Shown piece by piece: positions 1 through 14,500 of a stretch of DNA of 64,000 bases. The stretch comes from Melieria omissa. Taxonomy: Eukaryota > Arthropoda > Insecta > Diptera > Ulidiidae. The notes below the pieces were generated by a model. The model ran no database searches. It worked only from the letters and a program-made list of their open reading frames with translations, and was not told the DNA's origin. The DNA lies in assembly GCA_963971225.1 (NCBI GenBank), contig OZ020267.1, positions 110,440,163 through 110,504,162 of the forward strand, in the 5' to 3' direction. The position numbers and the translations under genes are program-made. Numbering within the stretch: the first letter of the stretch is position 1; each line of letters starts with the position of its first letter.

Positions 1-3000
1 TTTTCATTTTCTTCTTCTGTAATTTAATGCACGTTTTGAAATTGAAACTTTTTGAAAAAAAAAAACACAACACGGAAAAAGCAAAACAAAAATTCAATTT
101 CTATTGTAACTTTCACTTGATTTCTGTTGCGGCTGCTGTTCAATTTTGTTACTGTTATCATTGCGTTGAGGTTATGATTGCTGTCACTTTAGATGGCATT
201 TTCTTGATTGACGAAGCGTTGCAATTTGACGTCATTTATTGTATACGTGCTTGCAGTGCTGGAAGTGAGTATTGGCTTTCAGTGTAATTTTAGTTGAAAA
301 ACTTTCCCCATTGAAAAAAGTTAATTGCAAGCATTTTCCAAGCATTAGATTCAGTGTTATGTAAAAGATATTTAACATATCTTTTATAGTTTTATAGTTT
401 TTATAGTTTTATCTTTTATAGTTCTTTATTACATTCACTTTAGTTTATTTGTAACTATTGTAATCTTGCAAAAGTAGAGTCGTTTTCTAGACAAATCAAG
501 TTTCGTATGACAACTGTTGAAGGTTACTTCAAAAATTTTCAAAAAGTCAAAACAAAATTGAACACAACATTAAAAACTTCAACTCACAACCACCACAACA
601 CCTCAATGGTTTCATGTGCAAATGCAAAAACAAAAAACTAAGTACACATAAAAATATAAAAAAATACACATAGTAATAAAAATAAAATACAAATAAAATA
701 AAATAAAAATAAACATAAAATAAAAACAAAAATAAAACTCATACATAAACATAATGACAACATTGCCAGCCAGCAGCAAATGTTAATCAATTTAAATTAG
801 CTTCAATTAAGCCACATTTGCAGTTCATGCCTGTAAGTATTTATGCATGTTACGAATAACATTAAAGCAGCCATAACAACTACAACAACCAACATTGCAT
901 GGACAAAGACACACATAGGTAAATAGAAACGACGACCACCACCGCAACGTTTGCAAAGACATTACGGCAATCACATTGGTCGCTGTCGCTGATGTGACTA
1001 TAACAGTTAATTTAATGTGCCGCAACTGGCTGTGCAATTATGGCGGCACCAAGAAAAAAACAACAACAAAAAATACAAAATTCAAGCGCACGCTTAAAAT
1101 TCAAGCGGAAAATGCAATGAGCTAAGTTTAAATGGCATTTTTGTTGCTGTACGAAATGTTGGTTTTTGCCAGTTGTCTTGGTGCAAATTGTGTATGAGAA
1201 ACGTACAAGCGATGGTTGATTATAAGAGGAAGTAAAGCAAACAACTTTAATTAATTAAATAAAATTAATGCAATTAAAATAGAGTAATGGTTGTAGTTGA
1301 AGGAAAGTTAAAAACAAATGCAAATTGTATTAAAATTAAGGAATTATAGTATTTTTATGAATTCAAAAACCCATATTGTGAGCGCATTTGGTATGAGGAA
1401 GTTTGATTTAAAATCTTAGGTTAGTTTAAGGAGTATCTTACTACGCTTTTTGCTGGACGTTTATCAACCATTCATTTCACTGCAAACCTTACTACAGCAG
1501 ACTTTCTCAGTTTCTAACAGCGCTCAGTTTTAAACTCTCACATACCGAAGCGTTTCTTCCAGGGGACAACAGATGGCAACTACATCATTTAGAACTGTGA
1601 GCAATTGATTAGTCTATCTCGCTCTGGTAGAACTTCAATCGATTAACGTAACCAACACCAGGCATTAGATTACTTGAAGCCTCATGATGCCAAGCAGAGT
1701 GAATAAGGAGTAACAAATCCTTATTGTAAATAGTTGTGAAACCTTTAGAAACCAATTTGATTTATAGAGGACATCAGAACAACTGATCTACGGTCATTCA
1801 AGTTATAGAAGAATGGAAACTCAAGGTCCATGTTTGAAAAGATAACTTATAGTTAAAGTGTTTGCCTTTCATTTTAAGCATTCACAGCCACATTTTGTTT
1901 GCAACTTAAATTATATATATTTCCTGGCTTTATTTTTTATTATCTTATTTTCACTTTTTGTTTAATTATTTTTTTATATGGCACAACTTAAGCCAAATAA
2001 CCTGTTTTAAGAATTAAACAAAATGATTAAAAAAAAAAAATTATAAAAACTCATTTATGGAAGTAATTAACTTATTTTCATCAATTTGCATTAAATTTAA
2101 ATTAGCCAAGCAAATCAACCAATCATTCAATATTGAGTGCGATTTTTAACGGCCAATTAATTTCGGTTAAATTCTATACACAAAAGTCAAGGCAAAATAT
2201 CTTTCGAGCATATGTTTTCATTATCACCAACAAACTTCGAACTGACTAAGTAGTCCGCGTACACTTATTAAGCTATCTTTATATCGAAAAAAATCAAAAT
2301 TAATGGCTTAAAAACATTTCAATTTCTCACGCACATGTGCGAATTAATATCCACTTGCCACAATTACAGTGATTATTTTTCATTATTATGTGCCACAATA
2401 GCTATTGATATTCTTTCATTCACACACACACACCCACCATATGGATTAGTGCAGTGTTTTTGTACTATTTATGCGAATCAAAGCCGAGCATTTGGCTACT
2501 GGTCTTGACCTTAAAAATCTTATTGAAAATCATTTTCACAATTTGCAAATTATTCATGTGTCTGTGTCTGTGTCTGTGGAAGCATGCTGGCGTTCCACTT
2601 ATGTGGGCCTTTGTGTTTAATAAATGAGATTTCTTTTTCACGTCCGCAACTGACGTGCACGCACATGCAATGCCGACGCGCGCGCATTTGCCATGTTTCA
2701 ATATGTTTTTAAATGGTAACAGTTGGTCGATGGTGTTAGTTGGTTTTTTTTCTGATTTCTGTCGGCATCCCTCTTTTTAGCCATTATGCCCGATTCTCTT
2801 GACTTTCGCATTCGATTTGAAATGTGCCGCTGTAAAATTTTTATGCATGATTTGCAATTTACAAAGTGATTTCCCTCATTTTTATATTTGCAATTTTTGC
2901 AAAAGTTCAAGTTTGAATTTAATTAGCCGCTGTGAGCGAACGCATGCGTGCCAATCGACAATGTGGCAGTGTAGCAACTTTAATAAAAATTAATATGAAA

Positions 3001-3420
3001 ATAACAAAACAACAACAAAAAAATAACTCGTTAATTATGCGGTTGTCAGATGTTGTTCGGAAGTGGAGAAAATCAAAAATCCAATTGAATTTCAAATAAT
3101 TACTTTTTCAAGTTATTGTTGGCTTAAATGTTGACCAAGCAGCTTTGACATTTTAGATTCGGAAATATGTGTTATAATTGTTTGTATAGACTGGAAGAGG
3201 CAACTTTACTGCATAATCGAATGATTCAATTGAGTTTTGGTTAACTTTTTTGACTTGAATGTTAAACTAGTAGCTTTCAGACTTTAGATGTTTAAAAAAA
3301 ATGCTTGCATATTTTCTGAGAGAAAACTTTGCATTAGAATGAACAGATTCAATTAAATTTCAATTAATATTATTTAAACAAAATTAACTTATGTAAATAT
3401 TGAACTAGCAGCTTTGAACA
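1..3420. other. AT-rich noncoding DNA
   Basis: No convincing gene. Open frames here are short and lie opposite A-rich runs (for example 547-729) or simple repeats. A short CA run lies near 2423-2433 and a GTCTGT run near 2560-2577. The stretch ends at the first dispersed repeat copy. Confidence 0.6.
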
Positions 3421-3925
3421 TTTTAGTATCAATTTTGATTAAATACGAAATAAACACTTAAACACATTTTCAGTTTTGCCTTAATTCTGGCATTCAAGTT
3501 AATTTCTGAGCTTCAGAGTATTCAGAGACCTATAGTGGAATTTTATGGCGAATATTTTTGTGGTACATTTTGTACTTAAAAAGTCCTGTTTTACAGGACA
3601 TTTTTGGCATTTTAGAAAAAAGGGTCAAATTTACCCATACAAATAGGAGCTACAGGGTTAAAATGCTCCACAAAAATATTCTTCGTAGTGTTTTACAACA
3701 AGTTGCTGAACATATCGTTTACCTAAAATGTGAGGTTACATGGTTTTCGTATGCCGATTCATCATAAGAATGTGCAAAAAGGGGAAAACTTTGACCCCCC
3801 CTAAAAAAAATTCAGACGTAAACTTTCAAAACGCCAATATACGTATATTTTTTTTGGTCCCCTCTATCAGAATCCATTGTCAGAACCTTGTTATTTAAAA
3901 ATAAATCTGATTTTGTTGTGCAGTG
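3421..3925 (+). repeat. ~500 bp dispersed repeat, copy A
   Basis: This is one of three copies in the window; the others, at 29995-30495 and 59008-59502, are in the opposite orientation. All three share the same outer limits: one end carries TTTTAGTA followed by CAATTTTGATT, the other ends in TGTTGTGCAGTG. A hairpin with arms GTCCTGT/ACAGGAC (about 3583-3599 here) is kept in all copies. A 60-80 codon open frame is shared, but I recognise no protein family. Fixed ends at about 500 bp suggest a non-autonomous mobile element. I see no clear inverted ends or target duplication. Confidence 0.75.
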
Positions 3926-4080
3926 TAATTTAAAGAATAAATAAATTAATTAATAAATATACAAAATTAAAAATAAATATTGACGTCTACTAAAAATCAG
4001 AAAATTTCCTGCACTTTGTCAGTAAAGGAGCTATGTTAGCTTTACATATAAATAGAAGTCACCTAACGACTGTATGTGGT

Positions 4081-4502
4081 ATTGTAACAAGTCGGCCTCG
4101 ATAGCTCAGCGGGTAGCGCGCTGGCTTCTCATACCGAGCGCCCCAGGTTCGATTCCTGGCTTGGGCTGGAAAAAACACTCATTTACTTTTATCGCTATCC
4201 ACATTAAGGGAATGAGAATTACAAGAATCGCACAAGTGCGGTCTTGGCAGGCATTGCAAAACCTCCAAGTGTGAAAGAAAAAACTGCCAATCGCCGTTCG
4301 GATTCGGCGTTAAACTGTAGGTCCCCTCCCTCCCTTTCCCCCATCCGTTTGAAATGTGTGTTGTATCACATATTGGAAAAAACAGTGTTGCATACACATT
4401 TCAAACGGGTGGAATTTGTGGTATCACAACGGGCCCATAGGCCTAAGTGTGTCTCATACAAAGGCAGCCACTTAACCAACCAACCAACCATTGTAACAAG
4501 TC
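4081..4502 (+). mobile_element. tRNA-derived SINE, copy 1, with 13-bp target duplication
   Basis: The element body runs about 4091-4489. Its head looks like a tRNA: an A-box-like TAGCTCAGCGGGTAGCG near 4102-4118 and a B-box-like GGTTCGATTCC near 4147-4157, which together form an internal RNA polymerase III promoter. A tRNA-unrelated body follows, then a tail of CCAA repeats (about 4474-4489). The 13-bp direct repeat ATTGTAACAAGTC flanks it at 4081-4093 and 4490-4502, as expected for LINE-machinery insertion. A second member of the same family is at 55588-56047 (+). This is not a functional tRNA gene: it lacks a matching 3' acceptor half and continues into the SINE body. Confidence 0.9.
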
Positions 4503-5845
4503 ATTTTGTCTGTAAGAACCACCTTTGCAAGTTAGGCTTTGTCAACAGAAGAACAGTATGAAGCGGACAAAACAAAGGGACACATAATTACTAACTCTGG
4601 AGCTGAAGAGCTGAAGCTTAGAAAGGCAGCTAAGACAGCTTCTGAGTACTTTACTCTGTGGTCTCAAAGGTCCACTGTGTGGCCCCCAGAGTGCGTCAAA
4701 CCTTCTGCCATTCTGTTGTGTGCTTTGGTGGTTTCAATCAACCTGAACTTCAGTACATCAAGTTTACTAACGCCCAGACAGTGGCATTATCCAGACCAAC
4801 AAATATTAAATTTTTAGCTTTTAATATTAAAACTGGTTTCCATTAAAAAACGTGCAGGTAAATTGCTCAAGCAGCCACTTCACTTTGTTACACTCTTTCT
4901 CTTATTTCCATGGCTTATGGCTCTGATTCGTATACTTATATAAAGTAACCTTTTCTGTCAATATTCATTGAGCAATCAAAAGTGAACATCACAATTTTGT
5001 CTTTCACCAAACCTACACCTACCTACCTTCACTGACAATCTTTCCAGCTAAGTTCTCAATTAGTTTTCTTCATTCTTTGCACATGGTGGCTAAATTTGCT
5101 TGACCAAATTTGTAATTCCTCAGAAAAATGTTCCTTAATTTATTATTTAAATTTCTCAATGACAAGTTTTTGCTTGCTTTTTTAGTTTTTTAAATCTCAA
5201 TTTCTTATATATTTTTGTTGTTGTTATTAATTGTTGCTTTTTGCAAGCGCTGGCGCATCTGTCTTTCAGTTCCAGTATTCAGTTGTTGCTTGTTGCTGTG
5301 CACACTGTTGCCGTTGATAAATGGTTAACAACACTTATATGGCCAGCCAGAGGTTAAGCACACTTGAATTAATGATCTTACAGTTTTAGAAAGATTTTTT
5401 TTTGCTATGATTTTCGGTTTTCCTTTTGCTGATAATTCAATAAAACAATCACTTGAAATGGCATCTGCTTGAGTGCGACTTCATGTTGTACGTATGTGAA
5501 TACGGTTTGGTTTGTTTGACAGCAAAGTTTTTTGTTCATGATCTTTTACAGTCAAATGTTAAACAAATTGTACAGTGACGTTGGAAATTATAACGTTTGT
5601 GTAGTGTTTGATGGCATAAAAAATTGCTCAGCGGTGGTCTTAACGCTGGTGGGTGCTTTAATTCTGAACTTGTTGCTTGTTAGCCAAAACCAGTTTAGGT
5701 AGGAGTGGTTCATTCCGTGTTTGTTTCAATTAAAGATCAAGAAAAGTAGAATAGAGACTAAAAAAAAAACAAAATGAACCAACAAGTAACAGATTTACAA
5801 ATAAATTTATTGTACAGAAATAGATTTCTAATTAAGGCAATTTTG
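4503..5845. other. Noncoding; possible coding fossil at about 4520-4860
   Basis: No gene is supported. The part right after the SINE (about 4520-4860) is less AT-rich and has two overlapping open frames (4539-4817 and 4658-4846). Neither has a recognisable domain, so it may be a remnant of a coding sequence. The rest, to 5845, is AT-rich with nothing recognisable. Confidence 0.45.
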
Positions 5846-6418
5846 CAAACATTTTTATTTTACAGAAATAGAATTATGTTATGTAATCATTTTTCAGCAA
5901 CAATCAATAAACTTACACAAAAAATTGACAAGAAAAATCAATTTTATAAATATTTTCAACTCCAGCTAAAGTTTGCATTTATAACCAAAAGACTTAAGCA
6001 ACGAACTTACGTTCTGAGCAACAATATTTCAGTGTTATTGACTGCCAAAACACTATTCTAATTGCAAAACAATTATTTTGATTGGCTACTTATATTTTTA
6101 AAGAAATATTACGCCCAAATAAAAAATTTAGAAAAAAATTTTACAAATAAGTTTATTTTACAGAAATATAATTATTTTATGTAATCATTTTTCAGCAACA
6201 ACAAATTAACTTACTCGAAAAACTCGAAAAAAAATTAATTTTATAAAAATTTTCAACTCCAGCTAAAGTTTGCATACATGAACAAAAGACTTAAGCAACG
6301 AACTTACTGTCTGAGCAACAATATTTCAGTGGTATTGACTGCCAAAACACAAATCTAATTGAAAAACAATTATTTTGATTGGCGAATTATATTTTTAAAG
6401 AAATATTACGCCCAAAAT
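5846..6418. repeat. Direct tandem duplication, period ~297 bp
   Basis: Two diverged copies, about 5846-6120 and 6143-6418. For example the block CAACTCCAGCTAAAGTTTGC occurs at 5957 and 6254, 297 bp apart, and CAAAAGACTTAAGCAACG occurs once in each copy. Each copy therefore carries one instance of the dispersed short motif described in the findings. The 95-codon open frame in copy 1 is broken in copy 2 and is not thought to be a gene. Confidence 0.85.
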
Positions 6419-8205
6419 TAAATGTTAGTAGACATAAGTAAGAAATGTTTTTCTCAACCAATGGAAAAATGATTAAGTATTTTCACACTGCCGCATACAT
6501 TAACACATTTCTGACCCAAACAATTGTCTTTTACTTTGCAATTACCTTTACAGTAATTACATACAAGTCTATTAAGACAGTGAAAACGCATTGCATTTTC
6601 ATGCAATCAAATATTTAAGCACTTGAAGGCAAATGCTGGAAGCAAAACGCTCAAAGTTATTATCAACAAAAATGAAAACTTGCAGCCATCTGCAATCGCA
6701 TCACATCCCATTTCAGACACACACAACGGCTTAGCATTCACATTCAAATCAACACCGACAGTTAATTGCCGACAGCCAACAGTGGCCAGACAAACAAAAG
6801 CACGCAATTTTTCTTTTTACTTTTCTCAATTAATTTTTTTTGTTTTGGCTTAAATTTTCAAGAGAGATTTACTCTGTGCCTTAAGACTTAATGATGGTCC
6901 GAGCTGGTGTTGCTTTGCATCTCTGTCAGCGGCGTAAGCGAAGAAGCGCAAAATATAATTTTTTTTAGGTTTTCATAATTCTTTTTTAAGCAGCTTTTGG
7001 CTGCTTTTTCTACAATGATTTCTTTGTGATAATAATGCGCTGACGGCAGATTAAATGAAGAGCAACAGTAGAAAATTAAAAAATAATGAGCAAAAACAGC
7101 TGTAGTGAAAAATGAACAAAAGGCAAATAGCAACACAGCAGCCAACACACATACACAGACATAAATATATATGCAAACATTAAGCCAGGTTATAATCGAT
7201 GAGCGGAAAGTGAAAGCGCTTAGTGGCGACCACGACACAGCACAGCCCACCGCAACGTCAGAGCACAAACACTGCGCAAAAAAAAAACAAAAGGTTACCA
7301 GAAAATTGTTGCTGTGCTGTTTGGCACTAAAATAAAGCAAAGCCAAATGAAAGAGAAAATTGAAAAAAACACATAAACATTGTTTCAACAAAAAAGACAA
7401 TCATAAAACAATCTAACTTAGTGCAAAAATGAGTCAAACTGCAGTTAAGACGGTTCCGCATTTGTTATGTTCGACTGTCGATTGGGTAACACCACTGAGT
7501 ACAGTTGTTGTTTATGTGTGTTTGTGTGCAACGTTATTTGGCCATGTGGGGCGTATGACTGTGCTGAATGGCGCTTTTTGTTGTTGTAATGGGCACGAAT
7601 AATCTCTACTTTTGGTAGTCAATTGTGTAATGTGTGTCGCTTTGGCTGCCTTTGCACAAATGGACTTGTTTAATTGTGTAATTGCATGTGTGGTTATGAA
7701 CATACACACACACACATACATATGTATGGTTTAATAAAATAAATAGTGCACAGTTCGGCAGCTCAGCCCACATCTTTGTTTAGTGGAAATTCCAAATAAA
7801 AGAAGGCTATCTGTAAATTGAACCAGTTTCAAATGACTGAATAATTTTATGAACAAAAATCAATTTAAAATAGGAGTTTTTAGTTAGAAATTTGAATGTA
7901 GATGTCAAAATATTTCACAATAATAAAACATATTTACAAATATATAAAACAAACAATAGTTGAAGGTGCCAGACAATTTTCAACTTGTTGGCATTCATGT
8001 TTTGCTGTCTAATTGAATCTGCGAATTGAACCTCAAATCAGTGGGTTGGGTCTATGAATCACTACTCAACCAACACTAAATAGAGGCTGAAAATTTTATT
8101 CGGCTTCAGCCTTGTCAACATCCAATTAAAAGCGTTTTACTTAACTGATGCCATAGTCGTTAATCGGTCTTGGCTTAGCCGGTTCCATCCCATTCTTGCT
8201 GGCAT
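6419..8205. other. Noncoding, no gene seen
   Basis: AT-rich. The largest open frame (6888-7400, minus) encodes a Cys/Phe-rich stretch opposite A-rich DNA, with no recognisable domain, and is judged spurious. A short CA microsatellite lies near 7704-7717. Confidence 0.55.
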
Positions 8206-8500
8206 CACTTGGCAATCCGCACACAACTTTGAGTTCCTTCTATGTTTTATATAAAGTGGCACGCACTACACAGAATTTATGTAAAATTGGATCTAAAATC
8301 TGACATTTCAATCATTCATATGTACATTAAAATGCAAACAAAAATATCAAATCACTTGGCAATCCGCACACAACTTTGAGTTCCTTCTATTTTTATAAAA
8401 AGTGGCACTGTGTAGTGCGAATTTATGTAAAATTGGATCTAAAATCTGACATTTCAATCATTCATATGTACATTAAAATGCAAACAAAAATATCAAATCT
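8206..8500. repeat. Direct tandem duplication, period 147 bp
   Basis: The block beginning CACTTGGCAATCCGCACACA occurs at 8206 and again at 8353. The following ~140 bp are nearly identical, apart from a few changes around TTTTATATAAAGTGGCAC. The high identity implies a fairly recent duplication. Confidence 0.9.
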
Positions 8501-11500
8501 ATTTGAAAGCTGTTCCATCACGTTCATTGAATTGTTGCTTCATTAGCATTCGTTAACTTGGCCCTAATTATGCAAATGTCCATTGACAGCTTGGTCTAAA
8601 ACATGAATAATTAAACGTTCAAGTTCTAAAAAATTCAGCAAAAGTGTTGTTCATGCCTCAGGGCTGCAGCCAAAACGAATGTGCTGCGTAGTAATTTCGT
8701 CACAATATGTAAAGAAGCATCACAGTCATTGGCTACGCAGTTCAATGCGTGTGGCACTGAGTCATAGCCTGATTGAGCACAACATTCAAATGATGTGGTT
8801 GAATTTACAGTTAACTGTGAGAAACGGCAAAATCACAGTCACAGCGACACGTGTGAATCACATTGCGAGTGAGAGTTTGTTGCTTAAGTCTTTTGTCCTA
8901 CATTTTCATCATTTTATGTGCTCTTTTACGGCGCTCTTAGTGTTGTAAATTGTGAAATTTGTAAAGAATTAAAACAGAAAAACTTGATTGTAAAATTAAA
9001 AAATGTGAAATTTAAATAAATAAAATATTATTATCAATAATAAAAAAAAATTTTAAAATTCATTTCATAATTTCATTCATAAGACAAAGTTATAACTTTT
9101 GTTTAATTGATAAAAGTTTTGCAAAATTTGTAAATTCTGTTTCAACTTTGCGCTCAGCTCTTAAAATCTAAAAGCTGATAACTCTTACGCACAGCGCTCG
9201 TTTCTCTAATATAAAATTACAAAAAAAATGTAAAAAAAATTCTAAAGAAAAATGAATGGTATAGAAATGTGTAACGTGCAAATTACAATTTCACGCTTAA
9301 AAAATTATTCCCGAAAAAATGGGTTTTCTCTGCTTGTTGTTGTTTTGTTTATGTTTTTTGTTTTAGCCAAAAGTAATTATGTACCGTTAGATGTTGGCCC
9401 TTAACCTGGCAAATAGCACCGCAATAATAAATTACACAACTTAACGGTTAATTTAATTTTGCGTCATTTCTCACAGCAGCCAAAAAAACCACAAAATAGC
9501 AAAGCGTACAAAGAGCACAAACATATGTGTACGAGTATGTGTGTGAATGTGTGAATCTTTTTTTGTTTGTCGGCAAATATTTGCACTGACAGCTTTGTGC
9601 CAACAGCTGCATGACACGTCTCGCGTCTCGAGCCATGCGGAAATAATGGCACCCATTATCATCATTATCATCAACTTGATCCACCGCAATGGCAACAACA
9701 ACAACAACAAACAAAACAGTAGTCATGTAAACGAATATTGACTTGGTGTCATTGTGACGTTCGTTGGCAAACGCAAAAACAAATAGTAATCATTTTTTGT
9801 TTTGTTCAAGAGATTAGATGAATCGGATGTTTATGTTTTTGTATTTGTATTTTTGTTAGTATTATCTACTATTTGTTTTTGTATTTGTGTTTATTTTTGT
9901 GTATTTAGTTGTGGTTTGATTTCTGCAATGTGTGATAATTTGATGTGATTTAACACCTCTGTCTGGTATTTAGGTGTCAATGATCTCTGTGTGGGTACAT
10001 GTAAGTATGTAAAAATAACGGTTAAATCAGTTAAAGCAATTAAAGTCATCAAACTAATGTCTGCTTGGTCTCATTTGGCGCAACTATTCACACATATAAC
10101 AACTAAGATTTGGTTCATTGCGCCCATTATGTGTTTCTGTATTTGCATTCGAGCTGCTTGCAGAAGATTTAAAAACTGTTTGTGTTTGGTATTAGTGGAA
10201 AAGCCTTTTGAACTGACATATGATTCAACTCATTTACTTTTTACTTCAAATAAATGAATATGTTATTTTTAGAATTTTATAAAAAATATTCAAATCTCTT
10301 AGAAAAAAGTTCATTTATCTTTTAGCAAAGGTCAAGGCTGCTTTACGCTTAACAAATTTATAGTTTTATTTCTTCATTAGCTAATACATCAACAATTAAA
10401 TTCCCCTTGCTTCATGATTCTTATTTTCTTATACTTTTCAAACCGTTTCTTCTTTTACGTTTCTCCCTTTTCATAGCCAATTCTTTTGCCACTCTTGCAA
10501 ATTACTTTAGCTACTGCCATGCGGATCTGTAAGCCTCACAGCGTTTTTGACACATTTACAAAAAATTAATTTGTAAAAGTCGTAAAAGTCGCTTTTGGAC
10601 TCACTTTGCTGGTGGCCCAAAACCCCTCGTCGCCTGCAACCAACCACCACTTCAATTTGACTTCATTTGTGCTGACAGTTCAGCACCGTTTCGCTTTGCC
10701 GTAGTTTAATTTTGTGTGTGTGGCAAAATTGTCGATAAACACATTAAATTGCTGCATTTAAATTTGCCAATTTTCGCTCCGCACACATTTGGCAAAATTA
10801 ATTTCCACTTTTTTTTTATTTTTTTTCACTTTAATTCCACTTCTATGGACACCATTTGGCAATGACCTTTCCCAGAAATTTGCGCAATTTAAGCCAAAAA
10901 ATTGAAATAACAAATTTAAGGCAGTGATCATAAAAGTTCTTTTATGTCGATGAAGATGTGTTTTATTCGGCGTGTGCGCGCCCCACTCAGAAAACTGTAT
11001 CTATGCGAGTTGGGTTTAATTTTTATAGACTTAACTGCTTCATGCGATAAAAATCTTTATAGTTGCTTTATTTCTGTGTGTTGTGCGACCGACTGTCGTT
11101 GTTGTAGTTTGTGAATTTCGGTTATGTATTCTGCTTTGCTTTGCTTAGGTTGCCTTCATTTTGCTTTGGCTAATGGTGTGCTGTGCTGTCGGTTGTTCGG
11201 TTGTTGCTGATTTTCGTTCAATGTCAAATCTGATATGTGTCGATGGATGGCAGCCAAACTAGCAAAATAAGCGAAAAGGCCAATAAAGTGGAAGACGCGG
11301 ACGACTTACGATCGTCGGAGCAGAAGAAGGCTGAGGCGCTGGCTGGCGTTTGTGCTGTGGGGCATTGCATTGCACGGGCACATGTTGGCTTACGGTCGGC
11401 TTAAAGTCAAAAGCCGTATCAATGAACCCGCTTAAAACGATGGCGGAACTGCGGCGAGTGATTTGCTTGACCAAGAAATTTAAAATAAAAAAAAATTTGG

Positions 11501-14500
11501 ATTGCGCAAGAGGAAATGGCTTTTACTTGGCTTTAAATTATTCGATTTTTTGGTAATTTGAGTTGATTTGAGTTGACAATTTTTGGATAGAAATTTTTGG
11601 AATTTGAATTTGTTTAATGTCAGCACAGGGAACGGATGCGAATTATGTTTCCTTGAGAAAGCAGCATTACTATAAATATTTTTTTAGAATTAAAAAAGCG
11701 ATTATAAAATTAATTAATTATTTAATTAATTAAAATAAAAATATAAAAAAATAATTGAAAAGATTAAACTATATACTAAATACACTAAATTAAATATAAA
11801 TAAATATAAAATGCCAAACTCTCTGTTTTCATACAACATTCAACACTGAACGAAAGACTCAAGCACCGAGCTGCATTGCCAACAATTCAACGCAGCCAAG
11901 TCACAAGTCGGCCAGCAACAGTTGCAATGGAAAGTACAACAGTTGTATCACCAAAACATAAATAAAAAGTGTGAATACATTATGCAAATCTGCGTCTGCC
12001 CCAAAAAAATGAGAAGCGTAAGCACGGAAGAAAATATGATTTATTAGCACAAATGAAGCGAAGGAAAAGTAAAAGTGTTAAATTGACTGCCACTAACAAG
12101 CGGTCATTAAAATGGGTTATTAAAAAAGGTGAAATATTACCAGACCAACGTAAATAACGAAATGCGTTAAGTCAACGAAGCTGCAAAGTGAAAAAACCCC
12201 AACAAATTGACTGAGGAAAAGCGAAAATATGCAAAACGAAATTAACACTTTACTCGAAAGACACAAACCATAAATCGTGAAACACACAAACACACAGTCT
12301 CACACACTTTTGTATAACTTTTGGACGCCCTTTCACTCGTTGCTGAGTGAGTGATTTAGTTTGCATTTCCTTGACGCATTTTCATCAAAACCATTTAAGT
12401 ATTTTTGGCAAACTCATTCATATAAGAAATATTAAAATATTAAAATTAAAAAATGAAACCAAATACGACAAACTATTCATAGCTGCATAAAATATTAAAA
12501 TATTAAATATTTCCTTATGCATTAAACTGCAAAAACACACTGCGGCTCCTTTTACATGTTTTATTTTATTTTTGTTTTAGTTTTAACTAACATTTTTCTT
12601 TTTTACATTGTGCTATTTCCCCTCCGCCCCCTTTTCTTACTCACTCCAAAAACATTAAAAAAAAAACTTGCCCGCCGCCACAGTTCAAAGGTTCACGGCA
12701 CACCATACAAAATTTGCGTCCATTATACTTTTCGCTGTACACAATTGCTTGGTTTTTGTAATTGTTGTTGTTGCAATTGTCGCTATTGTTTAGCCTTCAA
12801 GTGGGATTGATTTATTGTCAAATGTCACTATGGTTTTTTCTGGTTTTTGTATGGTTTTTGTGTGTGTGTTTTTACTGACCCAGCTTTCGGAATTGGGTTT
12901 ATAAATAAGTGGATTTATTTGCATTTGTTGTCAACAGTTTGATTTTTTGTTCACTACAGAGTTTAAAATTCCATGACACTGCAGAACTGAGACTAAACAA
13001 ATATTGCTATGCATGGTTTTGTGAAGCTGTTCCCAGTCAACTTGTACACTTTACTTCCAGCTTCAGTTCTTATGAATGAATTTATAATCATTTGATGTCT
13101 AAAGTTAAAAATAATTCCTTCTTTTTAGATATATAACATCTTGTTTTATTTTCAGTTAAAATGTTCTGTGTTTAAAAACTTGTCTAATTAAGAAATGATG
13201 ATGCAATCATGCTAATGATTTCATTCAAGTTTCTCACTAAACTTTAATTACCTTTAACAACTAAAAATAACTAAAAATTGCTTGTACTTAATATTCACAG
13301 ATTACTTTGAAAAGATAATTTCATTTATATATATTTTTGTTTGTTTTTGCATACAACTGAAGATCTCTCAGTATGCATCAACACAGCGAAACGTTTATGG
13401 CGCTTAGAAGTTCAATAACCCACTGTTAATGCGTCATAATGGTGCGTAGTCTATCATGTTCGACAGTCAGAATCTAACACTTTTACTTTCATATTCTAGT
13501 CAGACTGTTAAGCAATTAAAAAAATATTAAAAAGCAAACACATGCAGCATGACTTTTAGTTCAAGCTAAAACTAGCAGCTCCGCAGCTGGCTACAGCAAG
13601 TTTGTTGTGCAAGTCTTTTGTTTGACTAGTGATTGTGTTAGACGTGTACTAATAGAAACAGCTGAAACGAGCAACAAAGCAAATAGAAAATAAATATCTT
13701 GTATGTTTTTATGCTGCTTAAGTTTTTAATTTTACAACAACAACAATTTTTAATAATATTGATAAATTTGAAAGCACTGATTGTTCCCCCATTTTTTATG
13801 TCAAAATTCTTAATATTCATATTCATAATTCAATACTTTGCTTTTAGCTTAAGCTACTCATTTGTTAGCGCACAACATCTATGGTCTGACACTACGAAGA
13901 TTAATTGGCTAAGCTTGAGAAATCTTAGAAGTTAACCAATTTTGTTCAGTGAGCAAAATACAACGCCAAAACTTTCACTACGCCCACGCCAAAGCCACAT
14001 TAGACAATGGAAAGAAAAAATCTCACAATTTTGCTAAGGGAATTTTCATCTCATCTTGTCATTTGTCATTTGGTAACATTACCACCAACAAAAAAAGTGG
14101 CCGTAAACTGTTAGAGTTGATGACAAACCAGAAAAACCCATTACCAAAGGCTCCCACACACAAACTCAAAGTTTGGTACAACACAGTAGAAATCGGGAAA
14201 ACTACAGACCACACCATTTAGCACATTCTTTTCAATGGCAACAACAACAACATTAACAACAAAAAATTTCACTACATCTCCTAAAGTGTCTAGTCTCGAA
14301 GAGCGAAAGCCATGTTAAGCCAAGTGTGGCTGACAGAAGAAAAATTGTTGTACCAAAATGAAGTGAAGGCGCGCTCTACTTTTCGGCAACGCAAATTTCA
14401 GCCGCAATTTTAACAATGCGAGCATATAATTTCTTTTACTATAGTCATTTCTTCAAGTGGATTGTATGGAAATGTTCAGCGTAAAATTGGAGTATATGCC

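Noticed and set aside
4091..4167. Functional tRNA gene
   Set aside because: A and B boxes are present, but the sequence runs on into a SINE body flanked by a 13-bp target duplication, and a second SINE copy shares it. It is a SINE head.
6888..7400. 170-codon minus-strand ORF
   Set aside because: Cys/Phe-rich translation opposite A-rich and GT-repeat DNA, no domain, no conserved-looking segment, no neighbouring exon.
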